Part shown: piece by piece, positions 24,019 through 32,591 of the stretch | Layout: each line of letters starts with the position of its first letter | How positions within the stretch are numbered: position 1 is the first letter of the stretch | Assembly (NCBI GenBank): GCA_043764095.1 | Contig: JAYUKX010000197.1 | Coordinates: 1-64,000, forward strand | From: M3007 sp043764095 | Lineage (GTDB): Bacteria; Bacteroidota; Bacteroidia; Chitinophagales; Saprospiraceae | Direction: 5' to 3' | Length of the DNA stretch: 64,000 nt | Translations under genes and position numbers: made by a program | The notes under the pieces: generated by a model | Told to the model about the DNA's origin: nothing | Databases searched by the model: none | What the model saw: the letters and a program-made list of their open reading frames with translations, nothing else

Positions 24019-24467
24019 TACTGGTTATACTGTTTACGGAGTTCGTTGATAAAGATATTGGTGTGCTGCTCAACCGATTGTGCCAACAATAAATCATTTT
24101 CCTGTAAGTACTCCATAAATCGGCGCATGATGCGAACTGCTTGTTCCCATTTCAGTTCCGGGCCTTTGATATTGCTGAAGGCTTTTGAAAGTGCATCAAA
24201 ATGGCCTTTGTCTAGCAATTCCCATTGTCCAGCATCTAAAAGCGTGTTCTTCTTGTGTACAAGAGCCTGTAACTGGTAGTCTGCCAGTTCCTTTAGTGCT
24301 TCCACCGATGTCTGTTCAAAAAGACCTTTCATGGTTCTTTTGCTTTTCCAGTCACCTTCTTTGGCCCATTTAGTGAGTGTTGTGTCGGATACGTTGAGTA
24401 GTTTGCCGATTGAGGCAAAACTATCACCCTCCATAAACAACAGTCGTGCTGCTTCCCTTTTTTCCAT
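24018..24467 (-). CDS. terminase small subunit (Mu gp27-like)
   Basis: 149 residues. N-terminal helix-turn-helix: AARLLFMEGDSFASIGKLLNVSDTTLTKWAKEGDW (~6-41), as in the DUF1804/gp27 small terminase family. The rest is helical, fitting ring formation. It recognises packaging initiation sites. First gene of the minus-strand head operon. Confidence 0.85.
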   Translation of the reverse strand: MEKREAARLLFMEGDSFASIGKLLNVSDTTLTKWAKEGDWKSKRTMKGLFEQTSVEALKELADYQLQALVHKKNTLLDAGQWELLDKGHFDALSKAFSNIKGPELKWEQAVRIMRRFMEYLQENDLLLAQSVEQHTNIFINELRKQYNQ

Positions 24468-24483
24468 TATTGCTAATTTTTGA

Positions 24484-24616
24484 CAAAGGTCATGTCGTTT
24501 TTGCCATTTTTATAAACGTTTGTTTTTTTTGGCATTAAATCGTTAATGAAATGCCTTTAGTATTGTGTTTTTCGTAAAAACGCCCTTGTGTGGGCTGTTT
24601 TGTTCTCGGACTTTTG
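24484..24616. promoter_or_regulatory. divergent late promoter region
   Basis: GACCTTTG on the minus strand (24491-24484) toward the terminase and GACTTTTG on the plus strand (24609-24616) toward the protease are variants of the -7 box with G for T at the first base. A GCCC/GGGC hairpin lies near 24590. The shared GAC[CT]TTTG hints at a phage-specific late promoter. Confidence 0.4.
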
Positions 24617-24626
24617 TGCTTCAATT

Positions 24627-25565
24627 ATGAAGAAGCGGCTAATTATATCTACAGAGGAGGTCAACCGATACGGCTACAGGGTACTGAGCGGTGGAGGTCG
24701 TTTTGACAACTACATGAAGAATCCTGTATTGTTATTTGGGCATGACTGGTCGGAGGCTCCGATCGGTCGCTTAGAAGACATACAGATTGAGAACGGCAAT
24801 ATTACTGCCATTCCTGTATTTGATGAAGACGATGAGTTTGGCCTTGCATGTAAAAATAAGTGGGAAAAAGGATTCCTTTTTGCGGCTTCCATCTATTTCG
24901 ATCCGATTAGTACAAGTAGCGATACAGCACTTATTTTACCAGGTCAAAGCGGCGAGACCGTTACCGAGTGGGATTTGCTAGAGGTTTCTATGGTGACTAT
25001 ACCGGGCAATGGTGGCGCGGCTATTGGGATGTCCTTATCGTACCGTTCTTCAAAGGATATTTTATCACTAACAAAGCCTATTATGGACTTTACAAAAATT
25101 GCGCAAGCCCTGAATCTGAATCTTACTGGTGATGTAATCACCGAAGAACTGATCGTACTTGCTATTGAGAAACTCAAAACCGACAACAATGCGCTTAGTG
25201 CGTCCCGAATCGATACACTTGTTGCGACGGGTAAGGCAAATGGCAATGTTACTGCTGACAACGAGAAAACATGGCGCGCATTGGCTATGAAGGATTTTGA
25301 TTCTGCGGCAACCCTTTTGAGTGCCGCTGCACCTGCCAAACCTAATACCACTGATGCGGCCAAGACGGTTGGCAACGCCACCATTTTGGGTATGCTAAGT
25401 GCTGGTAACCAATCCAACACTCAGCAGCCAACTACTGATGATCGTGCTGCATGGTCTTTCGATGACTGGTCAAAGAAGGACTGGAAAGGGCTTTCTGCCA
25501 TGCGCAATGAAGATCCGGCCCGTTACAAGGCTTTAGCGCAACGAAAACTGGATGCAGTTCAGTAA
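24627..25565 (+). CDS. prohead protease with C-terminal scaffold-like part
   Basis: 312 residues from ATG 24627. The N-terminal ~135 residues match the HK97-type S78 protease: NPVLLFGHDWSEAPIGR (His39) and EWDLLEVSMVTIPGN (Ser121). The C-terminal ~170 residues are helical and Ala/Lys-rich and end FDDWSKKDWKGLSAMRNEDP, then RKLDAV, as in scaffold ends. The stretch NVTADNEKTWRALAMKDFDSA resembles the C-terminal part of Mu protease I. Protease and scaffold in one chain, processed in head assembly. Confidence 0.85.
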   Translation: MKKRLIISTEEVNRYGYRVLSGGGRFDNYMKNPVLLFGHDWSEAPIGRLEDIQIENGNITAIPVFDEDDEFGLACKNKWEKGFLFAASIYFDPISTSSDTALILPGQSGETVTEWDLLEVSMVTIPGNGGAAIGMSLSYRSSKDILSLTKPIMDFTKIAQALNLNLTGDVITEELIVLAIEKLKTDNNALSASRIDTLVATGKANGNVTADNEKTWRALAMKDFDSAATLLSAAAPAKPNTTDAAKTVGNATILGMLSAGNQSNTQQPTTDDRAAWSFDDWSKKDWKGLSAMRNEDPARYKALAQRKLDAVQ

Positions 25566-25599
25566 TCATTAACTCACAAAAATTAACACCATATATATT

Positions 25600-26514
25600 A
25601 TGGCAATTCAAAAAGAAATTTGGGCTGCGGATATCAAAGAGCAGCTATTCCCGGATAATTCTTTCGTCACTCTGTCACAGGATGATTCGGTGTTCTCTGA
25701 TGGCAAAAAGGTACACCGTGCAGTATCGGGTACCATTGATCCTTCTGTCCGTAATCGTGCAACAGTACCAGCGGTTATTAAACGCCGCGCTGATGCTGAT
25801 ACCGAATACGACCTTGATGAGTTCACTTCTGAACCTGTGCTTATTCAGGACATCGAAGAGGTAGAGGTAAACTACCAAAAGCGTAGTTCAGTTTTGCGTC
25901 AACAAATGCTACAAATGAACCTTGATGTAGCAAAGTGGATGCATTATAACTGGGCTGCCGAAACAGCATCCACTATTATTCGTACTGCTGGAGCCGATCG
26001 CGCTGCGCTTGCAACGGCCTTTGGTGCTACTGGTACACGCAAAACCATCCGCGTGGATGAGTTCATTAAGTTGGCCCAACTGTTTGATGACATGGAAGTA
26101 CCGGAAGAAGGCCGTAATATCCTTGTCCCTACGGGTATGTATTACGACCTCGTAAATACTTACTGGAAGGACTTGCTTGTTTTGCAAGCCGAGGGCAAAG
26201 CCGTACTAGGTAAAGGTCAAATCATGGAGTTGTTTGGATTCCGCGTTTGGAAGCGTTCTACCAAGAATTACCTTACTTATACAAATGCTGGAGTACGTCG
26301 TACACCTGATGCAGGGAATTTAACTTCCGCAAACGCTGCGGCACTTGCTTGGCACTCCGATTTCGTAACTCGCGCAAAAGGCGACGTGAAAGTTTTCGAG
26401 AACATCGACGATGCTACTACCTATGGTAGTGTATTCAGCAGTCTTGTCCGCGCTGGTGGAAGAAAACTATACCCTGATGGAACGGGTGTGGCTGCAATCG
26501 TAGAAACGGTATAA
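25600..26514 (+). CDS. major capsid protein
   Basis: 304 residues, MAIQKEIWAADIKEQLFPDN. It follows the protease/scaffold gene, the usual order. Signs: an extended N-arm, long helix (RSSVLRQQMLQMNLDVAKWM), P-domain, and A-domain strand run (FGFRVWKRS, DVKVFENIDD). Length fits Mu gpT (296). By position and build the HK97-fold capsid protein. Confidence 0.85.
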   Translation: MAIQKEIWAADIKEQLFPDNSFVTLSQDDSVFSDGKKVHRAVSGTIDPSVRNRATVPAVIKRRADADTEYDLDEFTSEPVLIQDIEEVEVNYQKRSSVLRQQMLQMNLDVAKWMHYNWAAETASTIIRTAGADRAALATAFGATGTRKTIRVDEFIKLAQLFDDMEVPEEGRNILVPTGMYYDLVNTYWKDLLVLQAEGKAVLGKGQIMELFGFRVWKRSTKNYLTYTNAGVRRTPDAGNLTSANAAALAWHSDFVTRAKGDVKVFENIDDATTYGSVFSSLVRAGGRKLYPDGTGVAAIVETV

Positions 26515-26550
26515 TCACCATTTTCTTTCACACAATCAATTTAAAATAAA

Positions 26551-26886
26551 ATGGGACAACTTAAATATCCCTTTGGGGCTGCTGATGTGCAGGATATTGC
26601 CGCTGCTGCTGTGGTAAACCTCGTTGTTACAAATGGTGGATTTACCTATGCCCGGCTAACGGCCTTAACGGCTGCTACTACCATTAATGTTACTGTACCA
26701 GTGGATTGCCCACAGGGCGCGACACTTATTGTAGAGTTGCCAAGTGGTGCTACTGCACGTGATACTACTTTCGGTACCGGATTTACGGGGGCTGTAGTAA
26801 CTGGTGTCATCAATAAGACCAAGGTGGCCACCTTCCGGTACATTGGCACTTTATTTATTCAAACTGCTGTTAATCAGGTAAACTAA
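26551..26886 (+). CDS. putative head decoration protein
   Basis: 111 residues, all-beta, small side chains (TINVTVPVDCPQGATLIVELPSGATARDTTFGTGF). It follows the capsid gene by 36 bases, where decoration proteins usually lie. No family recognised; it could also be a tail protein. Confidence 0.5.
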   Translation: MGQLKYPFGAADVQDIAAAAVVNLVVTNGGFTYARLTALTAATTINVTVPVDCPQGATLIVELPSGATARDTTFGTGFTGAVVTGVINKTKVATFRYIGTLFIQTAVNQVN

Positions 26887-26887
26887 A

Positions 26888-27091
26888 ATGACAGTAGAAC
26901 AATATTTCAAACTCTTTCCACAAGCACAAAAAGTGCTTGTGGTCGGAGAGGATCTGTTTCACGAAATGTTCGCTAAAAGCGCGCAAAAGGTTGCTGATGC
27001 AAAAAAAATTTCGGTGGAAGTGGTAACACGCCCCGAAAGTGCTGAAGGTAACCCTGTACCGCAAGCCAAGGCTGCAAAAACAAAAGATTAG
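26888..27091 (+). CDS. hypothetical small late protein
   Basis: 67 residues: helical start (MTVEQYFKLFPQAQKVLVVGEDLFHEMFAK), basic end with PQAKAAKTKD. One base after the decoration gene stop and two before the sheath gene. Perhaps a head-tail connector part; not recognised. Confidence 0.55.
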   Translation: MTVEQYFKLFPQAQKVLVVGEDLFHEMFAKSAQKVADAKKISVEVVTRPESAEGNPVPQAKAAKTKD

Positions 27092-27093
27092 CC

Positions 27094-28230
27094 ATGCCAC
27101 TTAATGACGTAAAATTTACCACACTTGCGGGTGGACTTGGTCGCACAACTGCGGGCGAGGATCATGTAAGTGCTTTCCGCTTCACAGAGGCTGCACCATC
27201 TAGTTATGACGGTGCTAAATGTAAATCATTTGGTGACTTGGCTAGTATTGAATCGGCTGGTGTTACTGAAGGGCACGCCACTTATGGCGAAGCCTGGTAT
27301 CAGTGTCGCGAGTTCTTTCGCATCGCTCCGGGTAGCACATTGTGGCTTTGCTTTGGTGCGGCAACTTACCTTGAAATCAATACTGCTGCTGCTGGTAAAA
27401 TCAGGCAATTGGGAACGTATTTTACTACGTTTGCTGATTTAACTGCTGTGCATCAAGCGGGCGCAACAGCCCTTGCAGCCTTGCACGCGCCAATCCAAAT
27501 TTTGGCAGCATACAGGGGGCCTACTTTAGCGGTATCTGGTCTTGCTGACCAGGCTATTAATACTGCACCCAATGTGTCCGTACTTGTTGCTGGAGACGGT
27601 GATGGTGACGGTGCGGCCTTGGCCACCACTCTTACATTGCCTTACGTACCTGCTTTAGGAGCGGTACTTGGTGCTATGGCAAAAGCAAGGGTGAGTGAAT
27701 CTATCGCGTGGGTAGAGCCTTTTAACTTGTCCGATGGTCTCGAACTGGAAGTGATCGCACTGCCTGATGGCACAAAGAATCCATCCGAAAGTATCCTGAG
27801 CGGCTTGAATGACAAAAGGTACCTGGTACTTCGTAAGCATGTAGGTATTTCAGGTACTTACCTCAATGATAGCCATACGGCTGTTATTGGCACAAGTGAT
27901 TTTGCTTACATCGAATCCAATCGTACTATTCAAAAAGCAAAAAGGCTTATTCGATCCTTCCTTTTGCCACAATTGAACGCTCCGCTTACGGTGGATGCTG
28001 ATACAGGTAAACTTGCGGCTGGAAGTGTTAAGTTTTTTGAACAACTTGCAGGTCGAGGTATCGACCAAATGCAAAACGAAGGAGAAGTATCCGGTTATGC
28101 CGTATTCATCAATCCCGATCAAAATGTACTTAGCACATCTAAGTTGCAAATTCAAGTAAAGATTGTGCCACGTGGAGTGGCTCGTAACATTGAGGTATTG
28201 ATTGGATTTGCTGTAAATACCAGTTTCTAG
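27094..28230 (+). CDS. contractile tail sheath-like protein (DUF2586)
   Basis: 378 residues. The last third (YIESNRTIQKAKRLIRSFLL, then LDADTGKLAAGSV-like and ISGYAVFINP-like segments ending VKIVPRGVARNIEVLIGF) is the C-terminal sheath core with its handshake strands. DUF2586-family pattern in the rest. The chain stacks around the tail tube and contracts on infection; shows the phage is a myovirus. Confidence 0.82.
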   Translation: MPLNDVKFTTLAGGLGRTTAGEDHVSAFRFTEAAPSSYDGAKCKSFGDLASIESAGVTEGHATYGEAWYQCREFFRIAPGSTLWLCFGAATYLEINTAAAGKIRQLGTYFTTFADLTAVHQAGATALAALHAPIQILAAYRGPTLAVSGLADQAINTAPNVSVLVAGDGDGDGAALATTLTLPYVPALGAVLGAMAKARVSESIAWVEPFNLSDGLELEVIALPDGTKNPSESILSGLNDKRYLVLRKHVGISGTYLNDSHTAVIGTSDFAYIESNRTIQKAKRLIRSFLLPQLNAPLTVDADTGKLAAGSVKFFEQLAGRGIDQMQNEGEVSGYAVFINPDQNVLSTSKLQIQVKIVPRGVARNIEVLIGFAVNTSF

Positions 28231-28231
28231 G

Positions 28232-28510
28232 ATGAAAGATATACTGCTTCAGGACAATGATTTGGCGGTTGCAAATGGCGATTTTGTATTAGGTGATTCT
28301 AATTTACAAAATGTACTGCTCATACTAAGTATTCCCCCAGGTTCTTGGAAGCAGTTCCCTCTAACGGGCGTTGGTGAATCAAAGTTTATCAACGCTCCGT
28401 TGGATGGAAAAATAAAGCGTGAAATACAATTGCAATTGCAAGCAGATGGATATAGGCTCAATTCTGTATCGATACAAGGAGGCAAAATAAATGTTGACTT
28501 TGACCGATGA
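28232..28510 (+). CDS. small baseplate-type protein
   Basis: 92 residues. MKDILLQDNDLAVANGDFVLGDSNLQNVLLIL followed by the SWKQFPLTGVG segment resembles gp25/XkdS-like wedge proteins (L..D.Di....G.l......a.QNi...L....G.W). It overlaps the next gene by 4 bases. The call is from pattern. Confidence 0.5.
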   Translation: MKDILLQDNDLAVANGDFVLGDSNLQNVLLILSIPPGSWKQFPLTGVGESKFINAPLDGKIKREIQLQLQADGYRLNSVSIQGGKINVDFDR

Positions 28511-29316
28511 ACTATAAAAGCGCACAAAATGAATCAATATTTGATGTAGCACTAAATAATAGTGGTATGGATAGCATAGGTTTATTGCTAGCGAGTAATC
28601 CAGGACTAATACAGCCGGACGGTTCAATTCAACAGGGACGAGTTACACACAAGGTAGATGGATCGGGGCCAGTTGGAGGTTTAGAAACCTTTCAAAGTGG
28701 TTCTTTACAAGGTGGACAAATTACGCCAGTATCAAGTAAAGTAGTTGATACAAACACAGCGCAAACGGATGGTAAAATAGGTGTAAAGGTGAGTGGTCAA
28801 AATCAATCTTTTTTTGACTTTGCGACCGGTCATTATGGAAGTGCCAATTATGTTGGCCATCTACTGGAGACTAACCCAGGTGTCATACAATCTGATGGGA
28901 CTATACAGCAATTTAGGAGTGTATATCGGGTTGATAATCCAGTAAGGAAATCTGATGAAGTGGAGCGGGTAAATGAGCAAACGACTGCGGTACAGAGGAT
29001 ACAAGGCGATCCTTTATATTTGAGTAGTACAAGGCAAACGGTTTTTGATGTCTGTTTAACTCAGTATGGTGGTATTGAAGCATTACCATTTTTGCTGGCA
29101 GATAACAGTGAATCGGTAAAGTCGGATGGATCATTTAAGCAGTTTAGGGAACTTTATAATATTCGTAAATTATCTTTTGTAAACCTTGGATTAAAGTCCA
29201 AAATGCTTGCGCTGAAGCCGGAATCCGTCGAAACACCAGCAGGTGGCGCTTGGATCACTGAAGATGGACAAGACTGGTGGACAGAAGATAACCAATCATG
29301 GCAAACAGAACAATGA
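28507..29316 (+). CDS. protein with three LysM-like tail repeats
   Basis: 269 residues. Three repeats start at about residues 8, 99 and 177: QNESIFDVALNNSG, QNQSFFDFATGHYGSANYVG and RQTVFDVCLTQYGGIEALPF, each followed by ...LL..N...(I/V).SDG(S/T)..Q. This is the LysM-like phage pattern (Q..FDiA...YG.......L). Between repeats are linkers. The end is WI.EDGQDWWTEDNQSW, acidic and Trp-rich. Likely a baseplate/tail part that binds peptidoglycan or another tail protein. Confidence 0.65.
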   Translation: MNYKSAQNESIFDVALNNSGMDSIGLLLASNPGLIQPDGSIQQGRVTHKVDGSGPVGGLETFQSGSLQGGQITPVSSKVVDTNTAQTDGKIGVKVSGQNQSFFDFATGHYGSANYVGHLLETNPGVIQSDGTIQQFRSVYRVDNPVRKSDEVERVNEQTTAVQRIQGDPLYLSSTRQTVFDVCLTQYGGIEALPFLLADNSESVKSDGSFKQFRELYNIRKLSFVNLGLKSKMLALKPESVETPAGGAWITEDGQDWWTEDNQSWQTEQ

Positions 29317-29870
29317 AGTATATTTTTCTTTTCCTTTTTATGGTACTTGGTATATCTGCTTTTAGCCAGGTGAAGCCAAGTAACTTCTCCGAAGAGGCTA
29401 ATCCAAACAATAGCAACTTTGAGGTTTACTCACAAAAAGCAGGTGTAAACAAACGTGCAAGTCTATTGAACCTGAAAAGGTACTTTGCCCCGTTGGTGTT
29501 TGGAACTATCAGTTATGTACCTGCAACATCTGGTAACGCATCAAACCGAATGGAATTTGTTACTGATCCCGATGGTGCAACGTGGTACATCGATGCAAAT
29601 GGAGCAGCGATAAAACTTTCGGGTACTGGAGGCGGATTATGGACTTGGCAAACAACAGTATATACGGTAGGACAAAGTGCATTTACTGTAACCACACCAC
29701 CACCAAGCGACTTGAAAAAGATTCGGGTGCTTAGGAACGGTTTGGAATATCGCCTTGGTACGACTGGATGTACAAGTTGCCAGGTCTCACTTAATACAAC
29801 AACAAATCAATTTTTTTTTAACCGACCTATGGCAGGAAATGAAACTGTTGAGGTTCAATATTCAAATTAA
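29313..29870 (+). CDS. exported tail-fibre-like protein 1
   Basis: 185 residues from ATG 29313. Signal peptide MKYIFLFLFMVLGISAFS, cut before QVKPSN. C-terminal domain (KKIRVLRNGLEYRLGTTGC, then CQVSLNTTTNQFFFNRPM, and VEVQYSN) is shared with the 29875 product. Gly/Thr-rich middle. It overlaps the preceding stop by 4 bases (ATGA). First of four consecutive exported proteins in the tail operon. Confidence 0.65.
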   Translation: MKYIFLFLFMVLGISAFSQVKPSNFSEEANPNNSNFEVYSQKAGVNKRASLLNLKRYFAPLVFGTISYVPATSGNASNRMEFVTDPDGATWYIDANGAAIKLSGTGGGLWTWQTTVYTVGQSAFTVTTPPPSDLKKIRVLRNGLEYRLGTTGCTSCQVSLNTTTNQFFFNRPMAGNETVEVQYSN

Positions 29871-29874
29871 GAAC

Positions 29875-30648
29875 ATGAAATACCTTATTTATTTTCTCTT
29901 TATTTTCCTTTTACCAGTCGCTTCATTCGCTCAAAGTGAATTGCAGATCCACCCGGCGCAAGTTGGTGCTTTTGGTGCATCTGCGGGTGATATTCCAACT
30001 GTGAACTCACCAGCCACTGGTGGACATACCCACATTACCAGGACTGCATTGGCAACGGCCCTTGCACCACTGACAACGGTAGGTGGTGATCTTACAGGAA
30101 CGGTAAGTAATGCTCAAATTGCTGCAAATGCAGTAGGCACAGCCGAAATAGCAAATGCTGCAGTAACACTAGCAAAAATTTCTAGTTCAGGTGCAACTTC
30201 TGGACAGGTGATTAAATTTGATGGAACGAATTTGATTTTTGGAACGGATGCTGGGACAACATACACGGCTGGAACGGGCATAAATGTGACTGGTACTGTT
30301 ATCAGTAATACGGGTGACCTATCCGCAACAAATGAAATACAGACTGTTTCACGAGATGCTGCTACTACAAATACGGCTACTTTATCCATATCCGGTGGTA
30401 GTATATCGGTGGAAGATTTGTTTGTAGAGAGTACCGCGACGTTTACAGCGGGGAATACAACGGCCACAATGACTGGAACTTTGCCAACGGACAATGCAAA
30501 ACTATGGGTATATCGAAATGGTATAAGGCAAGTAGTTGGGGCTTCGGGGTGTTCGGGGTGTAACGTAACAAGGACGACTGCAACATTAACGTTTGCACGC
30601 GCCATTAGTGCAGGTGAATTAATTACATTCAAATACCCTTTACAGTAA
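29875..30648 (+). CDS. exported tail-fibre-like protein 2
   Basis: 257 residues. Signal peptide MKYLIYFLFIFLLPVASFA, then QSELQIHPAQVGAFG. The middle (QIAANAVGTAEIANAAVTLA) is a fibre-type I.NAV/A repeat shared with the next product; the C-terminus (LWVYRNGIRQVVGASGCSGC) is shared with the previous one. The longer frame starting at 29755 is rejected because it lacks the signal peptide at its start. Last base overlaps the next gene. Confidence 0.65.
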   Translation: MKYLIYFLFIFLLPVASFAQSELQIHPAQVGAFGASAGDIPTVNSPATGGHTHITRTALATALAPLTTVGGDLTGTVSNAQIAANAVGTAEIANAAVTLAKISSSGATSGQVIKFDGTNLIFGTDAGTTYTAGTGINVTGTVISNTGDLSATNEIQTVSRDAATTNTATLSISGGSISVEDLFVESTATFTAGNTTATMTGTLPTDNAKLWVYRNGIRQVVGASGCSGCNVTRTTATLTFARAISAGELITFKYPLQ

Positions 30649-32588
30649 TGAATAAACTGTTGTTTTTTCTCTTTATTTTGCTTTTGCCTGCTATATCTTT
30701 TGCACAGGTAGAAAGTAAGATTCATCCTGCGCAAATTGGGGGGTATGGGGCTGCTTCAGGTCAAGTGTTGTTGTTTGATGGCACGAAATGGTTACCAAGT
30801 ACAATTGCTAGTGGTTCTATTTCATGGCCTTTGCTTGCTCCTAACGGAACGCCAATTGCACCAACTTACTCTTTTAATGAAAATCCTAATGGGGGCTTGA
30901 TGTTTGAAGATGGGGCATTAAAAATAATCGCGGGAGGTGATGAAGGAGATTTGATAGTGCCAATAAGAATAAAAGGCTCAAACTCTTTTGCAGATGCTGG
31001 GGGTAATATTTTTATTGAGTCTGGTACTGGAGGTACTACTGGCGGTAACATGCAATTTGATGCTGGATCAGGTGTGTCGGCAGGAGGCAGATTTGCTATG
31101 TATGGGGGTAATAGTACACAAGGCGGTGGTGGTTCAATAAATGTGGGCGGAGGTTCTGGCGATACAGGCGGAGGTTCTCTCTTTATGTTTGGGGGCGACG
31201 CAAATACTGGTAATGCTGGAAATTTCTTTGCTATTGGCGGTACTTCTTATGATGGAAATGGAGGCAGAATGGAGTTTTACGGTGGAGAATCTGCGGGTGG
31301 AGGATTTGGAGGGGATTTAGTTTTTGTTGCGGGTGCTGGCATTTTGGGCGAAGGGGAACTTAGGTTTTCAACTCAAGTTAAACCTGTCTTTATGAATACA
31401 TCAGGTCTAAGGTATAAGTTGTTAACAACTACGGAAATAAACAGTATTGCTACAAATGAAAGTTTGACTGTTTGGAACACCACTACAAAAAAATTCAATT
31501 GGTATAATGGAACAACATGGGCTACTCCATTAACTGATTTAACTACTGCTGCTGGTGATGTTACAGGCACTTTTGATAACCTACAAATTGCTGCAAATGC
31601 AGTGGGCAATACAGAAATAGCAAATGCATCGGTTACAAATGTTAAGATTTCAGATAACGCTGTAGGCACGTCAAAAATCATAAGTGGTAGCGTAACAGGT
31701 CTAAAGGTTGCAAGTGGTGGAGCAAATAACGGAGAGTTCTATGCTTATGGAGGTGCTGGAGTAGGGTGGGTACCATCACCAGCAGGTGGTGACGTAACGG
31801 GTACTGTAACAAATTTGCAACTCGCACAGATGGGTGCAACATCGGGACAGTTTCTCAAATGGTCAGGCACCGACTGGATACCTGATAATATTAGTGGAGG
31901 TTCGAGTTTACCTACTGGAGTGGATAAACAGACCTTGTATTATAACGGTACAACACTTACTGCCAATTCCTTTCTTCAAAACGATGGCACAAATGGTATC
32001 GGTGTTGGAGGCGTGCCTGTTGTAAATGATTGGATACATTCATACGGTCGTGTGACTGTTGATGCTCCTATTATATCAAAAGCCGCTGGGGCTAATTGTA
32101 ATTTCAGATTAGATAATACAGTTAGCGGAGTAACCTGGTTTTGGTATGGGAACAATGATAGTACCCTTTCATTACAGGCTGATGCAACGCGTATCCTAAC
32201 TGCTAATAACTTAAAAAAACAGATTTCGATTCGAAATTTGAAAACGGAAAAGGCCATTTACACTGATTTGTTTACTACGTCTGCTACTTCACACCAAATA
32301 AATGGTTTAGATTCAGAGGTACGACTCTCTCCTGGAAATGCCCTTGGCTCAGTCACATTGCCCGAAATAGTTGTAGGAACACCTGGTACTAATCAGGTCA
32401 ATGCTGGATTCGTTTTATATTTAAATTTCAGTAGTACTATTGCTACTTCTGTATCAAGAAGTGGTAGTACCGATGTCATTGAGCAAAATATGGCAATAGG
32501 CAATCGCACTTCAATAACTAACCAAGCCAACTATGTCTTTGCTCACCGCATCGTTGCGGTTGACGCAAATACCTGGGTAATATACTAA
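30648..32588 (+). CDS. exported long tail-fibre-like protein 3
   Basis: 646 residues. Signal peptide MNKLLFFLFILLLPAISFA, then QVESKIHPAQIGGYG, close to the previous protein. Residues ~100-240 are Gly-rich with short beta repeats (GGG, GG.I...GG), like collagen/beta-helix fibre shafts. Residues ~310-340 carry the NAV..TEIANASVTNVKISDNAV repeat. The C-terminal ~150 residues are likely a beta-rich tip. Probably trimeric. Confidence 0.65.
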   Translation: MNKLLFFLFILLLPAISFAQVESKIHPAQIGGYGAASGQVLLFDGTKWLPSTIASGSISWPLLAPNGTPIAPTYSFNENPNGGLMFEDGALKIIAGGDEGDLIVPIRIKGSNSFADAGGNIFIESGTGGTTGGNMQFDAGSGVSAGGRFAMYGGNSTQGGGGSINVGGGSGDTGGGSLFMFGGDANTGNAGNFFAIGGTSYDGNGGRMEFYGGESAGGGFGGDLVFVAGAGILGEGELRFSTQVKPVFMNTSGLRYKLLTTTEINSIATNESLTVWNTTTKKFNWYNGTTWATPLTDLTTAAGDVTGTFDNLQIAANAVGNTEIANASVTNVKISDNAVGTSKIISGSVTGLKVASGGANNGEFYAYGGAGVGWVPSPAGGDVTGTVTNLQLAQMGATSGQFLKWSGTDWIPDNISGGSSLPTGVDKQTLYYNGTTLTANSFLQNDGTNGIGVGGVPVVNDWIHSYGRVTVDAPIISKAAGANCNFRLDNTVSGVTWFWYGNNDSTLSLQADATRILTANNLKKQISIRNLKTEKAIYTDLFTTSATSHQINGLDSEVRLSPGNALGSVTLPEIVVGTPGTNQVNAGFVLYLNFSSTIATSVSRSGSTDVIEQNMAIGNRTSITNQANYVFAHRIVAVDANTWVIY

Positions 32589-32591
32589 ACT

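Noticed and set aside
30114..30734. 206-codon minus-strand frame in the fibre gene
   Set aside because: Reverse complement of a repetitive Thr/Ala-rich fibre gene gives long open frames without meaning.
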